Positions 1 through 10,897 are shown, counted from the stretch's first letter. The stretch: 64,000 nucleotides of DNA from Flaveria trinervia (GCA_025506515.1 CM046453.1:237501-301500); one strand, 5' to 3'. Made by a program: numbers and translations. The notes: a model not told the origin generated them from the letters alone.

Positions 1-80
1 TAATAATGATAATAATAATAATAGTAATAATAATAATAATAATATTACATAATAATAATAATAATATTAAATAATAATAA
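1..80. repeat. AAT/TAA microsatellite
   Basis: Imperfect run of AAT units with a few ATT interruptions, opening the window. It lies where other D LTRs carry the terminal block ending GTGTGACA, so the D LTR fragment that follows has lost or expanded its end here. Confidence 0.85.
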
Positions 81-555
81 TAACCCAAATATATATTAAA
101 CATAAGTTTCAATTGTACCATTACAATCATAAGTCTCAAAGAAATTAAAAGCATAACATAAGATGTAACAAGTTATTTTTATTTCATTTATTTATCTAGG
201 TCCATTCCTAGATGTGCAAGCTTCAAAGTGTAGAAATCAAGCTTGGGTATTTCCTGAAACATGTTAAAAATAAAAATGTCAATAATAATGTTGGTGAGAT
301 TTCCACAGTTTGAAATACATAGATATATAAAAGATGGCAATTCATGTTATAAGTTAGAAAGCAAAGTAACTAGGGATGTAAGAAAGAATGCACAATCAAA
401 CCTTGACAAAGTTTTACAAGTCTCAAAAGTTTACAAGCATATACGATTAGCTAAGTGTACTTGGATCAACCAAGCAGGCTTGTCAGGCCCATAGATCTAT
501 GACGTCGCCAGGCTAGCAATAGTTAATGATTGTACATATATTCGACATTTTGATT
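1..555 (-). mobile_element. Family D LTR fragment, inverted copy
   Basis: From about 80 to 548 this is a close reverse complement of 9470-9960 and is colinear with 14700-15170 in the solo D LTR. Shared landmarks are the block around 200-240 (tctaggtccattcc) and the block around 470-505 (gcttgtcaggcccatag). Homology stops at about 548-555, where the sequence changes to the left part of a D LTR in the opposite orientation. Strand is given for the orientation in which D LTRs begin TGTAACATC and end GTGTGACA. Short ORFs here are incidental. Confidence 0.75.
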
Positions 556-790
556 CGATAACTCATTACAATAAAATTTAAATCTTGTAAATATATATAC
601 TTAGGTACCTTGTGAAGAATTATATTGGAACCTTGCTTATTATACTTCTTATAATCGTCAATTATATACTTATTTGATCATGTGAGTATTTCTATACCCT
701 TTTTTTATTTTCATCACACTTTGGGGTGAAACATGTTACCTTATAACATTGCACTTGTAACAAGTTTGATGCTTGTAAACTTATGGCAAT
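556..790 (+). mobile_element. Family D LTR, left piece (split by A1)
   Basis: Matches 45490-45690 of the complete + strand D LTR, including the stretch around 700-735 (cacactttggggtgaaac). The 5' end of the LTR, including its tRNA-like module, is missing. The piece resumes at 9435 after element A1. The last five bases, 786-790 (GCAAT), are the A1 target-site duplication. Confidence 0.75.
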
Positions 791-1372
791 TGTAATGCCC
801 GAATTTTATTATTTAAAGCCGGTGGCGAAAGAAAAGAAAATAAAGTCCAAAGTCGAGGGACCAACCCGCCAACGAAGAAAAAAATGGGGAATGTGATGAC
901 ATATGTAGGGAGAGGGCCCCACTCTCCCCACACTCACATTTCAGCTACAAGAGAAGAATAAGAGAAAGAGGAGAAAAAGAGGAAAAAGTGTTGGTTCGGG
1001 TCGATTTGGGTCGCCAAAATCGTCGCGAAGCAAGCCGAATCGAAGCTCTTGTCATTGTGCTCGTTTAGGTGAATTCTAGGACCCCTCTTTTACTTGTTTT
1101 CAAATGATTTGGGGCTGGAAAACATCTGAAATCGAGTTTTTCGTATGTGTGTAAGTTGACCTTTGTGTATGTGTATGTATATGTATGACGCGATTGTGAC
1201 TTGATTTCTTGCTTGGTTGTGCTTGAATGATGTTATGGTATGCATCCCTAAGGTTTAGGATGGTCGATTTAGGCTTAAATGGGTTTAGATGAGTTTGGAG
1301 GCCGAAAACCCTCGGCTGCAGTCGGTTGAACTGCATTCTGCATCAGTTAGGGCTAGGCGACCGACTGGAGGC

Positions 1373-1600
1373 CGAATGGAGGCCGCATACGCCGATTAGG
1401 GTGCGATTGGGGTCCATTCGCACGATTGGGGTTCATTCGCACGACTGGAGGGCCAGTCGCATGGGGATCATGCGACTGAGGGTCCATTCGCACGACTGGA
1501 TGTTCATTCGCATAGGTGTTCATCCGCATTAGTTCAATCGCATGATGTTCAGTCGCATGGAGGCAATGCGACTGAAGGGTGTCCATACGCCCGAATAGGG
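1373..1600. repeat. CG-containing hairpin/motif array in A1 5' LTR
   Basis: Degenerate repeats built on the words CGCACGACTGG, CAGTCGCATG and CATGCGACTG. Two pairs form stem-loops: CAGTCGCATG at 1454-1463 with CATGCGACTG at 1469-1478 (10-bp stem, 5-base loop), and a 9-bp version near 1551-1575. The same array recurs in the A1 3' LTR (about 8210-8390), in both A3 LTRs (about 50820-51010 and 57855-58060) and in A4 (about 61240-61465). Confidence 0.8.
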
Positions 1601-2013
1601 CTGTTGAACCTGAGGAAGGTGTAGATTGACTTCTGAGTTTCGGGGGAAAGTGCAGATGTAAGTTTTGATGTAAAGGTTCCCATAAGAGTTTTAAGACGAT
1701 GATCAAGGTCTTAGAAGCATGTTGGACATGATGATGATGATGTTGCATGTTGAGGCTTGTTATGTATGTATGATGTAGCCCTGTATGACGTGATGTGATG
1801 CATGTTAATGTTCCTTAGTGTGATGTATAATATCTTTCCTGTGGCTTTACTTGTTATGATGAATGAACGAAGTATTATGTAACGTAAAGTGAAAGATAAA
1901 GAAAGAGGAACATGTGAATGAATGCATGTACTAATAAACGAATGAAACGTCTTGCACACATTGGATACGGGGTCCTCTTGTGATTGACCCTAAATGTAGA
2001 ACCTCTACCGCTC

Positions 2014-2150
2014 ACTCCTAGTACTGTGGCATACGTTTAGCTGTCATTCATTGACTTCGCCCGGTAGCTAAGACTGATGGTTACTCCTAGTACCGTGCAT
2101 ACGTTTAGCTGTCATTCGTTGACTTCGGCCCGGTAGCTACGACTAACGGG
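2014..2150 (+). repeat. Tandem duplication of about 70 bp in A1 5' LTR
   Basis: Two adjacent units each carry ctcctagtac, catacgtttagctg and gcccggtagcta. They recur as a pair in every family A1/A3/A4 LTR (about 8827-8960, 50265-50400, 57290-57430 and 61890-62040), so the duplication predates these insertions. Confidence 0.8.
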
Positions 2151-2626
2151 GGGGTAGCACATGGTATTGGTTTGGGATGATGTCCGATGCGCAAGTAAGG
2201 TAATGGAAGAACGAATGAACGATGAAGAGATAATAATGATATTATCTATGTGTACGTATGATGTGTGATCATGTAAAAGTACGAACGGTTTCATATGAAA
2301 GTAAAGTATTTTTTATTTATAAAACTAGAACTCACTCAGCAACGCTGATTTGATGTGTTTCCAGTTGGCAGGTAATGATTGCTGAGGATGGCACGGGCGA
2401 CTACTCAGCCTTTTTAGGATGGCATTCTTTTGATTAATGTTTTTGCATTGTAATGCGAACAAACAATTTTTTTGTAACTAATGTTGTTTAGTTTGCAAAA
2501 ACATATACATGGAAAGGAAAGTTTGTTTAGTTTTCCGCTGCGATTTATTAAATACAAATGAATTTATACGTTTTATGTGCGATGAGAACCCAGCTGTAAG
2601 CGTCCCGGGAACGGGGCCTTACAAGT

Positions 2627-2639
2627 TGGTATCAGAGCC
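2627..2639 (+). other. Primer-binding site of A1 (initiator Met tRNA)
   Basis: TGGTATCAGAGCC matches the complement of the 3' end of plant initiator-Met tRNA. It lies three bases past the 5' LTR end, where minus-strand DNA synthesis would be primed. Confidence 0.9.
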
Positions 2640-2969
2640 AAAGTTTAAGTGAAATGGGTAAATTTTCAAAATAAACCTAATCTTAAACTGAGAATGGGAC
2701 GGAAAGGGAATGGGATGCCAAACTGAGTAGTTGCGTGCCATCAGGTATTTTCGTAAAGTTAACCGTTTTATGTGCGCATGGTATGTGTTATGTGTTTGTA
2801 TGTAGGTTTAAATACTGATGTAGTCAGGACAGGTAATACTTGGGGTATGAAGAGTAAGTAAGTGGCTAATCACAACTGGCCACTGTAATTAGGGACTTAC
2901 TATACTTGACATAAACTGAGTTGTTTCCTTGAATGACCTGTTGTGTTTGAATCTTTCAGTGTGCGTGTG
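2640..2969 (+). other. A1 untranslated leader, possible intron
   Basis: Leader between the primer-binding site and the gag start. A candidate donor (CAG then GTATTT, intron start 2745) and acceptor (tctttcag, ending 2959) flank about 215 bp just before the gag ATG. The same pair occurs in A3 (56269-56486, minus) and A4 (62638-62855). Splicing is inference only; retention of both sites in three copies may just reflect shared ancestry. Confidence 0.4.
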
Positions 2970-4272
2970 ATGGCCGGAGGTAGATCTTCGAAAGCTTCTA
3001 GGGGTGGAGGTCATGGTGTTGAACCGCGACCCAAGAGAGGGAGACCTAGAGTTGAGAGAGTGGTTCATGAAGAACCAGAGATCCCTCATCCGGAGGTGGC
3101 GACGAAAGCGCCAATCTGAGAGCCTCAGTAAAAGAGGCTGTTGTAGAAGAAGTCCATCAGGTCATGCAGACAATCTTACCGTCTGTGGTGACTGAAGTTA
3201 TTAAGGCTGTACGAGAAGGGGAAAGAAAAGAAAGAAACAGATCCTCTGGAGGACGGGAACAGCCAGAGCCGGAAACGGTTCTCTGCTGATGATGAGAGGA
3301 AGAGAAGAGCCTGTGCCAGAGGCAGTGCGAGATGTAACTACGGGGCATTTTGAGATGCAAGCCCCCTACTTTTGATGGAAATGGCCCCGCTGCAGCCGCT
3401 CACCGGTGGGTGAGGGAAATGGAAGCTGTTCTCGATATCAGCGAGTGCCGAGAGGACCAAAAGGTGAAGTTTGCTACCCACTCTTTTGTGGATTCAGCTC
3501 TGTGTTGGTGGGATAACATTGTCCAAGCAGAAGGTAATCGGGCGATCGGGAGAATGAAATGGCCCGAGTTGAAGAAGATGTTGATTGAGGAGTTCTGTCC
3601 TCACAGAGAAATGGATAAGTTGGAAGGGAGTTTTTACAGTTGGGCTGGAACCATGACACACCAGCAGTATACCACCAAGTTTATGAAATGGCACGGCTTG
3701 TGCCTGATCAGGTGACGCCTCTGTCTCGGAAAATTAAGAGGTACATTCAGGGTTTAACCGGTGGATGTCGTCGCATATGATCGCGCCCCGACCAAGCACG
3801 TTTAGGTCGGCGGTTGATTTGCCAGGGAGGCTGTATGATGAGCGGGAGGTGGTGGTGACTGAAGCAAGTAAGAAGGGTGGTGGTGATCGGAACTGGAACG
3901 GGAAACGGTTTGGTCGGGGTGATGCCCCGATGGGTAACAAAAAGGCACGGGTGGATGAGCGCCGTGTGGTCACATCAAGTGCAGGGTCGAAAAGGTGTGG
4001 CAAGTGTAGAAGGGAGCACAGCGGGGAATGTAGGTTGGGTCAAACTTGTGCTTCAAGTGTGGGAAGACAGGGCATATGGCGAAGGATTGCATGTCGTAAA
4101 TGTTTTAACTGTGGGGAAACTGGTCATATGAGCAGAGATTTTAAGAATTCGAGGACTGAGGGTTCAAGGGTGAAGAGGGAAAGTGATGGACCGAGGGCGA
4201 GCGCCAGGGCGTTCACCATGACACAGGAGGAGGCTAGGACGGACCCTGACGTTGTGTCCGGTACTTTCTAGT
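2970..4272 (+). pseudogene. gag: gag of A1 (broken)
   Basis: Encodes the retrotransposon capsid/nucleocapsid precursor. The start ATG at 2970 opens MAGGRSSKASRGG, as in A3 and A4. A capsid-like domain lies at about 3350-3700 (motifs WVREMEAV, ATHSFVDSALCWW, EFCPHREMDK). A basic linker and two zinc knuckles follow at about 4048-4150. The first knuckle keeps C-X2-C-X4-H-X4-C, though in a shifted frame. The second ends SRDF, so its last Cys has become Phe. At least four frameshifts split the frame, near 3093, 3275-3345, 3690 and 3755-4060. It cannot be translated through as written. Confidence 0.9.
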
Positions 4273-4765
4273 GAACCAGACTTTAGCTTCTGTGTTATTT
4301 GATTCGGGTGCTAGTAAGAGTTTTATTTCTGCTGCTTTCTGTGCTAAGCTGCCTGTTAGTAGTAGACAGGTTGATGCGCCCTTTGATGTAGAAACTGCCA
4401 TAGGTAAGTCTACCAGGATTTCTGAGATGATAGAGAATTGTGATGTGGAACTTGAGGGTCACAAGTTTCCTGTTAGACCGTTTGTGATGACCTTGGGTGG
4501 TTTCGATTTGGTTCTTGGGATGGATTGGTTGGCGGATTTCGAGGCGAACATTATGTGTCGCAAGAAGATGGTTCGGTTGACAGCGCCTGACGGAAGTTTG
4601 GTAACGGTTTATGGTGATCGGGTTACTACGATTCCGAAGGTGATCTCAATGGCGGTGGCGGGAAAGTGTATGAGGCGTGGATGTAGCGCCTACTTGGCTT
4701 ATGTAAAGGATGTGGATACACCAACACCACAACTAGCTGATGTACCAGTTGTGTGTGACTTTCCA
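4271..4765 (+). pseudogene. pol: Aspartic protease region of A1 pol
   Basis: Retropepsin that would cleave the gag-pol precursor. The active-site motif DSGAS lies about 15 residues in (around 4302-4316), followed by the flap region and the conserved LGMDWLADF at about 4516-4545. This part is open as one frame into the RT N-terminus, up to 4978. Its upstream junction with gag is frame-shifted. Confidence 0.88.
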
Positions 4766-5640
4766 GACGTGTTCCCAGAAGACTTATCAGGAGTGCCACC
4801 TGACAGAGAAATTGAATTTCAGATTGATCTGATACCGGATGCCCAACCTGTTGCCAAGGCACCGTATCGGTTGGCTCCAACCGAGATGAAAGAGTTGATG
4901 GAGCAGCTGCGAGAGCTGCTTGATAAGGGTTCATTAGACCGAGTATCTCTCCTTGGGGTGCTCCGGTCCTATTTGTAAAGAAGAAGGATGGTAGTATGAG
5001 GATGTGCATTGACTACCGCGAACTGAACAAGTTGACAGTGAAGAACCGCTACCCCTTACCGAGGATATGATTTGTTCGATCAGCTTCAGGGTGCCAGTTG
5101 GTTTTCGAGAATAGATCTTCGTTTGGTTATCATCAGTTGAAGGTGAAGGAGCAAGATATCCCTAAAACAGCTTTCCGTACGCGCTATGGCCATTATAGTT
5201 TCTTGTCATGTCCTTTGGTTTGACCAACGCGCCAGCTGCTTTTATGGATCTGATGAACCGTGTGTGTCGGTCTATGGGATAAATCAGTGATTGTGTTTAT
5301 TGATGATATCCTGATTTATTCAAAGAGCGAGATTGAGCATGCCGGTCACATTCGAGAGGTTCTAGAGACGTTGAGAAGGGAGAACTGTATGCTAAATTCT
5401 CCAAGTGCGCATTCTGGTTGCGCGAAGTTCAGTTTTTGGGTCATGTGGTGAACCCTGATGGGATTATGGTTGACCGGCGAAGGTGGAGGCGGTTATGCAA
5501 TGGAAGTCACCAAAGACGCCATCCGAGATCCGTAGTTTCTTGGGCTTGGCGGGCTACTATAGAAGATTCATCCAAGACTTCTCTAAGATTGCTTCTCCAC
5601 TAACTAAGTTGACCCGAAAGGATGTGAAATTTGTATGGGG
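4766..5640 (+). pseudogene. pol: Reverse transcriptase region of A1 pol
   Basis: RNA-directed DNA polymerase domain. It begins with the CDFPDVFPEDL linker and includes RMCIDYRELNKL (about 5000-5035), FRTRYGHY (about 5176-5200) and the catalytic box FIDDILIY (about 5296-5320). It ends with the connection motif SFLGLAGYYRRFI (about 5533-5572). Several frameshifts (near 4930, 5065, 5125, 5200, 5270, 5385 and 5470) break it. Many are single-base losses relative to A3. Confidence 0.88.
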
Positions 5641-6100
5641 TCAAGCTCAAGAGAAGGCGTTCAAAGAGCTGAAGGCAAGGACTGACTCGAGCTCCTGTTC
5701 TGTCATTACCCGATGGAAGTGAAGATCTAGTGGTTTATTCTGATGCTTCCTACGGGGTTGGGGTGTGTGTTAATGCAGAGAGGGAGGTTATAACCTATGC
5801 ATCTCGACAGTTAAAGGGTCATGAGGTCAATTATCCTACTCATGACTTGGAGCTAGCAGCCGTGGTCTTTGCATTGAAGATCTGGAGGCACTATCTCTAC
5901 GGGACGAAGTGCACCATATTCACCGATCATAAGAGCTTGAAGTACTTCTTCGAGCAAAAGGATCTGAACATGAGGCAGAGGAGATGGTTGGAACTTAAAA
6001 GGATTATGATTGCGAGATCCATTACCATCCAGGCAAAGCTAATGTGGTGGCGGATGCCCTTAGCTGAAAAGAGAGGCCCGAGCCGATTCGGGTGAAAGCT
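5641..6100 (+). pseudogene. pol: RNase H region of A1 pol
   Basis: Would degrade RNA in RNA/DNA hybrids. Catalytic-type acidic motifs are visible: YSDAS (about 5738), HDLELAAVVFALK (about 5840-5880) and FTDHKSLKYF (about 5920-5950). It ends near the ADALSRK equivalent at about 6050-6070. The domain is one open frame from 5730 to 6095 but is shifted against its neighbours. Confidence 0.88.
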
Positions 6101-7130
6101 TATCAATTAATCATGACTCGGATGTGATGAAGCAAGTTAGGAGTTTCAAGATGAGGCATTGAAGGAAGATCATCTTAACTAGGAAAGAATGAGAGGTCTG
6201 GTTGGGGAATTGGGTTGAAAACACACTCGGTGTTAGAACTCGATTCGGTCGTGTATGGATCCTCGTTTTGGGAATCTACGGGTGAAGATAATGGATGAAC
6301 GCCACAAGACTCGATACTCCATTCATCCTGGTGCCACGAAAATGTACCACGACATGAAGAAAGATTATTGGTGGCAGGGTATGAAGCGTGACGTGGTGGA
6401 GTATGTGAGTAAGTGCCTTACTTGCCTACAAGTGAAGGCCGAGCCACCAAAAGCCGTATGGGAAGATCCAACCTTTGGATATACCAGAATGGAAATGGGA
6501 GCACATCACACGGACTTCATTACGAAGCTGCCACGTATCCCGAAAGGGTGATGCCATATGGGTAATAGTTGATCGTCTGACGAAGAGAGCGCTCATTTTC
6601 TACCGATCCGCGAGACGTATCATCTGAGAGGTTGGCTGATCTGTTCATCAAGGAAATTGTAGCTCGTCATGGTGTGCCGGTGTCTATTGTGTCTGACGTG
6701 ACACTCGGTTTACATCTAAATTCTGGAAGAATTCCACGACGCTATGGGGACGAGGTTACATATTAGCACGGCTTATCATCCAGACTGATGGTCAGTCAGA
6801 AAGGACCATTCAGACACTGGAAGACATGCTCGGGCGTGTGTGATCGATTTTGGTGGAAGTTGGAATGACCAATTACGTTAGCCGAATTCTCATACAACAA
6901 CAGCTATCATGCCAGTATTGGTATGCCACCATATGAGATGCTATACGGTAGGAGATGCAGAACACCCGTTTGTTGGGGGTGATATGGTCAGAAGGATTGG
7001 GGGAGCGTCGAGGTAATCGAGGCTACGACAGAGAAGCTTGAAAAGATTAAAGCCTTCATGAAGGCAGCCAAAGATAGACAGAAGTCGTATGCCGATAAGC
7101 GACGTAGACCAATTGAGTTTCAGGTGGTGA
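6101..7130 (+). pseudogene. pol: Integrase core of A1 pol
   Basis: Would insert the cDNA into the genome. The HHCC zinc-binding N-terminus is at about 6318-6445 (HPGATKMYHD to CLTCLQVKAE). The catalytic core follows, with the first Asp in DFITKLP (about 6510), the second in the VSD segment (about 6690-6705) and the Glu in the TIQTLEDM segment (about 6806-6830). Frameshifts near 6215, 6445, 6550, 6590, 6700 and 6830 break the frame. Confidence 0.85.
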
Positions 7131-7542
7131 CCGGTTATGTTGAAGGTCTCACCTTGGAAGGGTATTATCAGATTCAGAAAGCGGGGCAAGTTGAGCCCAA
7201 GATATATAGGCCCTTTCCGAATCGTTGCTCGAGTAGGAGAGGTGGCCTATAGTTGGAGTTGCCGGATGAGTTAAGTGGAATTCACCCGACATTCCATGTA
7301 TCTCATTTAGGAAATGTTTAGCAGATGAAGATATGATTGTCCCATTGGAAGATATTGAAGTAGAAGAACGGCTCAACTATGTGGAGCAACCAGTGGCAAT
7401 CATCGATCGTAAGGAAAAGAGGCTAAGGAATAAAGTGGTTCCTCTTGTGCGTGTATAGTGGAAGCACAGGAAGGGATCCGAGTCAACGTGGGAGACCGAA
7501 GAAGAAATGAGACAGCATTATCCGCGTTTGTTCGACGAATAA
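7131..7542 (+). pseudogene. pol: Integrase C-terminal and chromodomain-like tail of A1
   Basis: Contains a GPF/GPY-type stretch (about 7205-7265) and HPTFHVSHL (about 7283-7310). A chromodomain-like tail follows (VEQPVAIIDRKEKR and WETEEEMRQHYPRLF), ending at the stop 7540-7542. An in-frame TAG at 7456-7458 replaces a codon that is Gln-like in relatives. Such tails bind histone marks and bias insertion in chromoviruses; that role is known for the group and only inferred here. Confidence 0.75.
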
Positions 7543-7565
7543 CAGGTTCGGAGACGAAACCTATT

Positions 7566-7580
7566 TAAGGGGGGTGGACT
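7566..7580 (+). other. Polypurine tract of A1
   Basis: AAGGGGGGTGGACT directly abuts the 3' LTR, the expected plus-strand primer site. Confidence 0.85.
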
Positions 7581-9434
7581 TGTAACGCCCGAATATTTAT
7601 TATTTTGAAGCCGGTGGCGAAAGAAAAGAAATAAAGTCCAAAAGTCGAAGGACCAAACCCGCCAACGAAGAAAAAAATTGGGAAATGTGGTGACATATGT
7701 AGGGAGAGGGCAGCCCACTCTCCCCACACTCACATTTCAGCTACAAAGAGAAGAATAGAGAGAAAGAGGAGAAAAAGAGGAAAAAGTTTTGGTTCGGGTC
7801 GATTCGGGTCGCCAAATCGTCGTGAAGCAAGCAGCCGAATCGAAGCTCTTGTCATTGTGCTCGTTTAGGTGAGTTCTAGGACCCCTCTTTTACTTGTTTT
7901 CAAACGATTTGGGGCTGGAAAACATCTGAAATCGAGTTTTTCGTATGTGTGTAAGTTGACCCGTTTGTGTATGTTATGTATATGTATGACGCAATTGTGA
8001 CTTGATTTCTTGCTTGGTTGTACTTGAATGATGTTATGGTATGCATCCCTAAGGTTTAGGATGGTCGATTTAGGCTTAAAAGGGTTTAGATGAGTTTGGA
8101 GGCCGAAAACCCTCGGCTGCAGTCGGGTTGAACTGCATTCTGCATCAGTTAGGGCTAGGCGACCGACTGGAGGCCGAATGGAGGCCATACGGCCGATTAG
8201 GGTGCGATTGGGGTCCATTCGCACGATTGGGGTTCATTCGCACGACTGGAGGGCCAGTCGCATGGGGATCATGCGACTGAGGGTCCATTCGCACGACTGG
8301 ATGTTCATTCGCATAGGTGTTCATCCGCATTAGTTCAATCGCATGATGTTCAGTCGCATGGAGGCAATGCGACTGAAGGGTGTCCATACGCCCGAATAGG
8401 GCTGTTGAACCTGAGGAAGGTGTAGATTGACTTCTGACTTTCGGGGGAAAGTGCAGATGTAAGTTTTGATGTAAAGGTTCCCATAAGAGTTTTTAAGACG
8501 ATGATCGAGGTCTTAGAAAGCATGTTGGGCATGATGATGATGATGTTGCATGTTTAGGCTTGTTATGTATGTATGATGTAGCCCTGTATGACGTGATGTT
8601 GATGCATGTTAACGTTCCTTAGTGTGATGTATAATATCTTTCCTGTGGCTTTACTTGTTATGATGAATGAACGAAGTATTATGTAACGTAAAGTGAAAGA
8701 TAAAGAAAGAGGAACATGTTGAATGAATGCATGTACTAATGAACGAATGAAACGTCTTGCACACATCGGATACGGGGTCCTTCTTGGTGATTGACCCTAA
8801 ATGTAGAACCTCTACGCTCTCACCCCTAGTACTGTGGCATACGTTTAGCTGTCATTCGTTGACTTCGGCCCAGTAGCTAAGACTGATGGTTACTCCTAGT
8901 ACCGTGGCATACGTTTAGCTGTCATTCGTTGACTTCGGCCCGGTAGCTACGACTAACCGGGGTGTAGCACATGGTATTGGTTTGGGATGATGTCCGATGC
9001 GCAAGTAAGGTAATGGAAGAACGAATGAACGAATGAAGAAGATAATAATGATATTATCTATGTGTACGTATGATGTGTGATCATGTAAAAGTAAAACGGT
9101 TTCATATGAAAGTAAAGTATGTTTTATTTATAAAACTAGAACTCACTCAGCAACGCTGACTTTGATGTGTTTCAGTTGGCAGGTAATGATTGCTGAGGAT
9201 GACACGGGCGACTACTCAGCCTTTTTGGGATGACATTCTTTTGATTAATGTTTTTGCATTGTAATGCGAACAAACAATTTTTTGTAACGAATGTTGTATT
9301 AGTTTGCAAAAACATTTACATGGAAAGGAAAGTTTGTTTAGTTTTCCGCTGCGATTTATTAAATACAAATGAAATTATACGTTTTATGTGCGATGAGAAC
9401 CCAGCTGTAAGCGTCCCGGGAACGGGGCCTTACA
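7581..9434 (+). repeat. 3' LTR of A1
   Basis: Starts TGTAACGCCC and ends GGGGCCTTACA, followed by GCAAT (9435-9439). It carries the same hairpin array and duplicated 70-bp unit as the 5' LTR. The pair look recent by eye; I did not compute identity. Confidence 0.92.
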
Positions 9435-10024
9435 GCAATTCACTTGTATGTTATGGTTAGTTGATCTTTGTAGCTACCATGTAATGTCGAATATATGTAC
9501 AATCATTAACTATTGCTAGCCTGGCGACGTCATAGATCTATGGGCCTGACAAGCCTGCTTGGTTGATCCAAGTACACTTAGCTAATCGTATATGCTTGTA
9601 AACGTTTGAGATTTGTAAAACTTTGTCAAGGTTTGATTGTGCATTCTGTCTTACATCCCTAGTTACTTTGATCTCTAACTTATCACATGAATTGCCATCT
9701 TTTATATATCTATGTATTTCAAACTATGGAAATCTCACCAACATTATTGTTGACATTTTTATTTTTAACATGTTTCAGGAATACCCAGCTTGATTTCTAC
9801 TCTTGAAGCTTGCACATCTAGGATGGACCTAGATAAATAAATGAAATAAAAATAACTTGTTACATCTTATGTTATGCTTTTAATTTCTTTGAGACTTATG
9901 ATTGTAATGGTACAATTGGAACTTATGTTTAATATATATTTGGGTTATTAATAGCGTTATGTGGCTGTGAACGATCTTAACCCTCACACCTCGACGTTTC
10001 CACCGTCAAGGTTGGGGTGTGACA
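9435..10024 (+). mobile_element. Family D LTR, right piece (split by A1)
   Basis: Continues the LTR interrupted at 790, running to the terminal GGTTGGGGTGTGACA at 10024. Colinear with 45690-46276. The stretch 9470-9960 is also the inverted partner of 80-548. Confidence 0.85.
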
Positions 10025-10462
10025 GTAGTATCATCTTCATCTTCGACTCATCTTCATCTTTACTCATCTTCTTATCGAGCCTCGTCACGTCATCGTTATC
10101 TTCATTGACATGAATTAGGATTTCGAGATACAATACATTGTAACTATATGGATATCAAAAGCTTCAATCGATTGAACATGATTTTGATTTGAATAGGTTT
10201 TGATTTTGATTTTTTAGTATGGAATGATCATCAGGTTGTATTTAATTCATGAAAACTTATACTTAAAAATAGAAATAGAAATTTTCAAAATAGAATGAGA
10301 TAAATAAGGGAGGTATAAATGAAATGATTTTAAATTTACAATAATACCCTTTATTGGACAATAAATAAATAATAATATTATATTAATCAATGATTAAGAT
10401 TTGTTCTCATGGTTATCACGATCTTTACTAGTTTTAAATAGATCCTGACCCTATATATATAT
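10025..10462. other. Unassigned AT-rich DNA
   Basis: Starts with a TCATCTTC-rich stretch (10028-10110), then plain AT-rich sequence. No coding signal or repeat boundary recognised. Confidence 0.5.
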
Positions 10463-10853
10463 ATAGGGTAAGGTTCAAATGAGAACCCTGTGTTATTGCG
10501 AGAACTGCGAAAACCCGTCAAAATCAATATAAATCATATTTTTTCCTTATTGCAATAACATTATTGCACATATACAACATTATGATATTTTATGTATATG
10601 TGTAAATTCATAAGTGTAAATAAGTTTATATCGGTGTAACTTTTACTTGCAACTTTAAATATATGTGATTTTTTTTCAAAACTTACACCAATGTAAAATC
10701 TTTTACACTTGTGAATTTACACATATACATAAAAGATCATAATCTTCTATATGTGTAATAATGTTATTTAAACATAAAAAATAATGATATTCATTGATCT
10801 TGATGGTTTTCGCAAGTTCTCGCAATAGAAGTGGGTTCTCGATTGAACCTTTT

Positions 10854-10857
<4 letters not shown>
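10463..10857. mobile_element. TA-flanked MITE 1
   Basis: About 395 bp with inverted ends: GGTTCAAATGAGAACC near the left end mirrors GGTTCTCGATTGAACC near the right end. Both ends abut (TA)n tracts. No coding capacity. It resembles MITEs that insert into TA microsatellites (Micron/TAFT-type in the literature); the family assignment is inference. Confidence 0.7.

Positions 10858-10894
<37 letters not shown>
10856..10894. repeat. (TA)n microsatellite
   Basis: Uninterrupted TA run between MITE 1 and MITE 2. Confidence 0.95.

Positions 10895-10897
<3 letters not shown>

Larger units (their letters stand above)
791..2623 (+). repeat. 5' LTR of A1
   Basis: Starts TGTAATGCCC and ends GGGGCCTTACA. 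It contains a CG-motif hairpin array (1373-1600) and a duplicated unit of about 70 bp (2014-2150). The differences I noticed from the 3' LTR are mostly one-base changes in homopolymer runs, for example around 835-870, plus a few substitutions. I could not fix a TATA box or transcription start. Confidence 0.92.
791..9434 (+). mobile_element. Ty3/gypsy element A1, full length but coding-defective
   Basis: Complete LTR retrotransposon of about 8.6 kb. It has two similar LTRs (791-2623 and 7581-9434), both bounded TG...CA, a primer-binding site just inside the 5' LTR, a purine tract before the 3' LTR, and a perfect 5-bp duplication GCAAT at 786-790 and 9435-9439. The internal order gag, protease, RT, RNase H, integrase, chromodomain-like tail is that of plant chromoviruses. 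Placement near Tekay/Del is inference from the integrase tail. Many frameshifts and some stops break the polyprotein. Confidence 0.95.

Noticed and set aside
1370..1600. CRISPR-like array of repeats
   Set aside because: Units are degenerate, unevenly spaced and without unique spacers. The context is a plant LTR.
1326..1748. Overlapping ORFs on both strands in the A1 LTR (and repeats at 8145-8387, 50818-51315, 57855-58118 and 61036-61373)
   Set aside because: They arise from the CG-word array and lie in LTRs. They recur only because the LTRs recur.
10856..10894. (TA)n as a TATA promoter
   Set aside because: Long microsatellite next to MITE ends with no leader or gene downstream.
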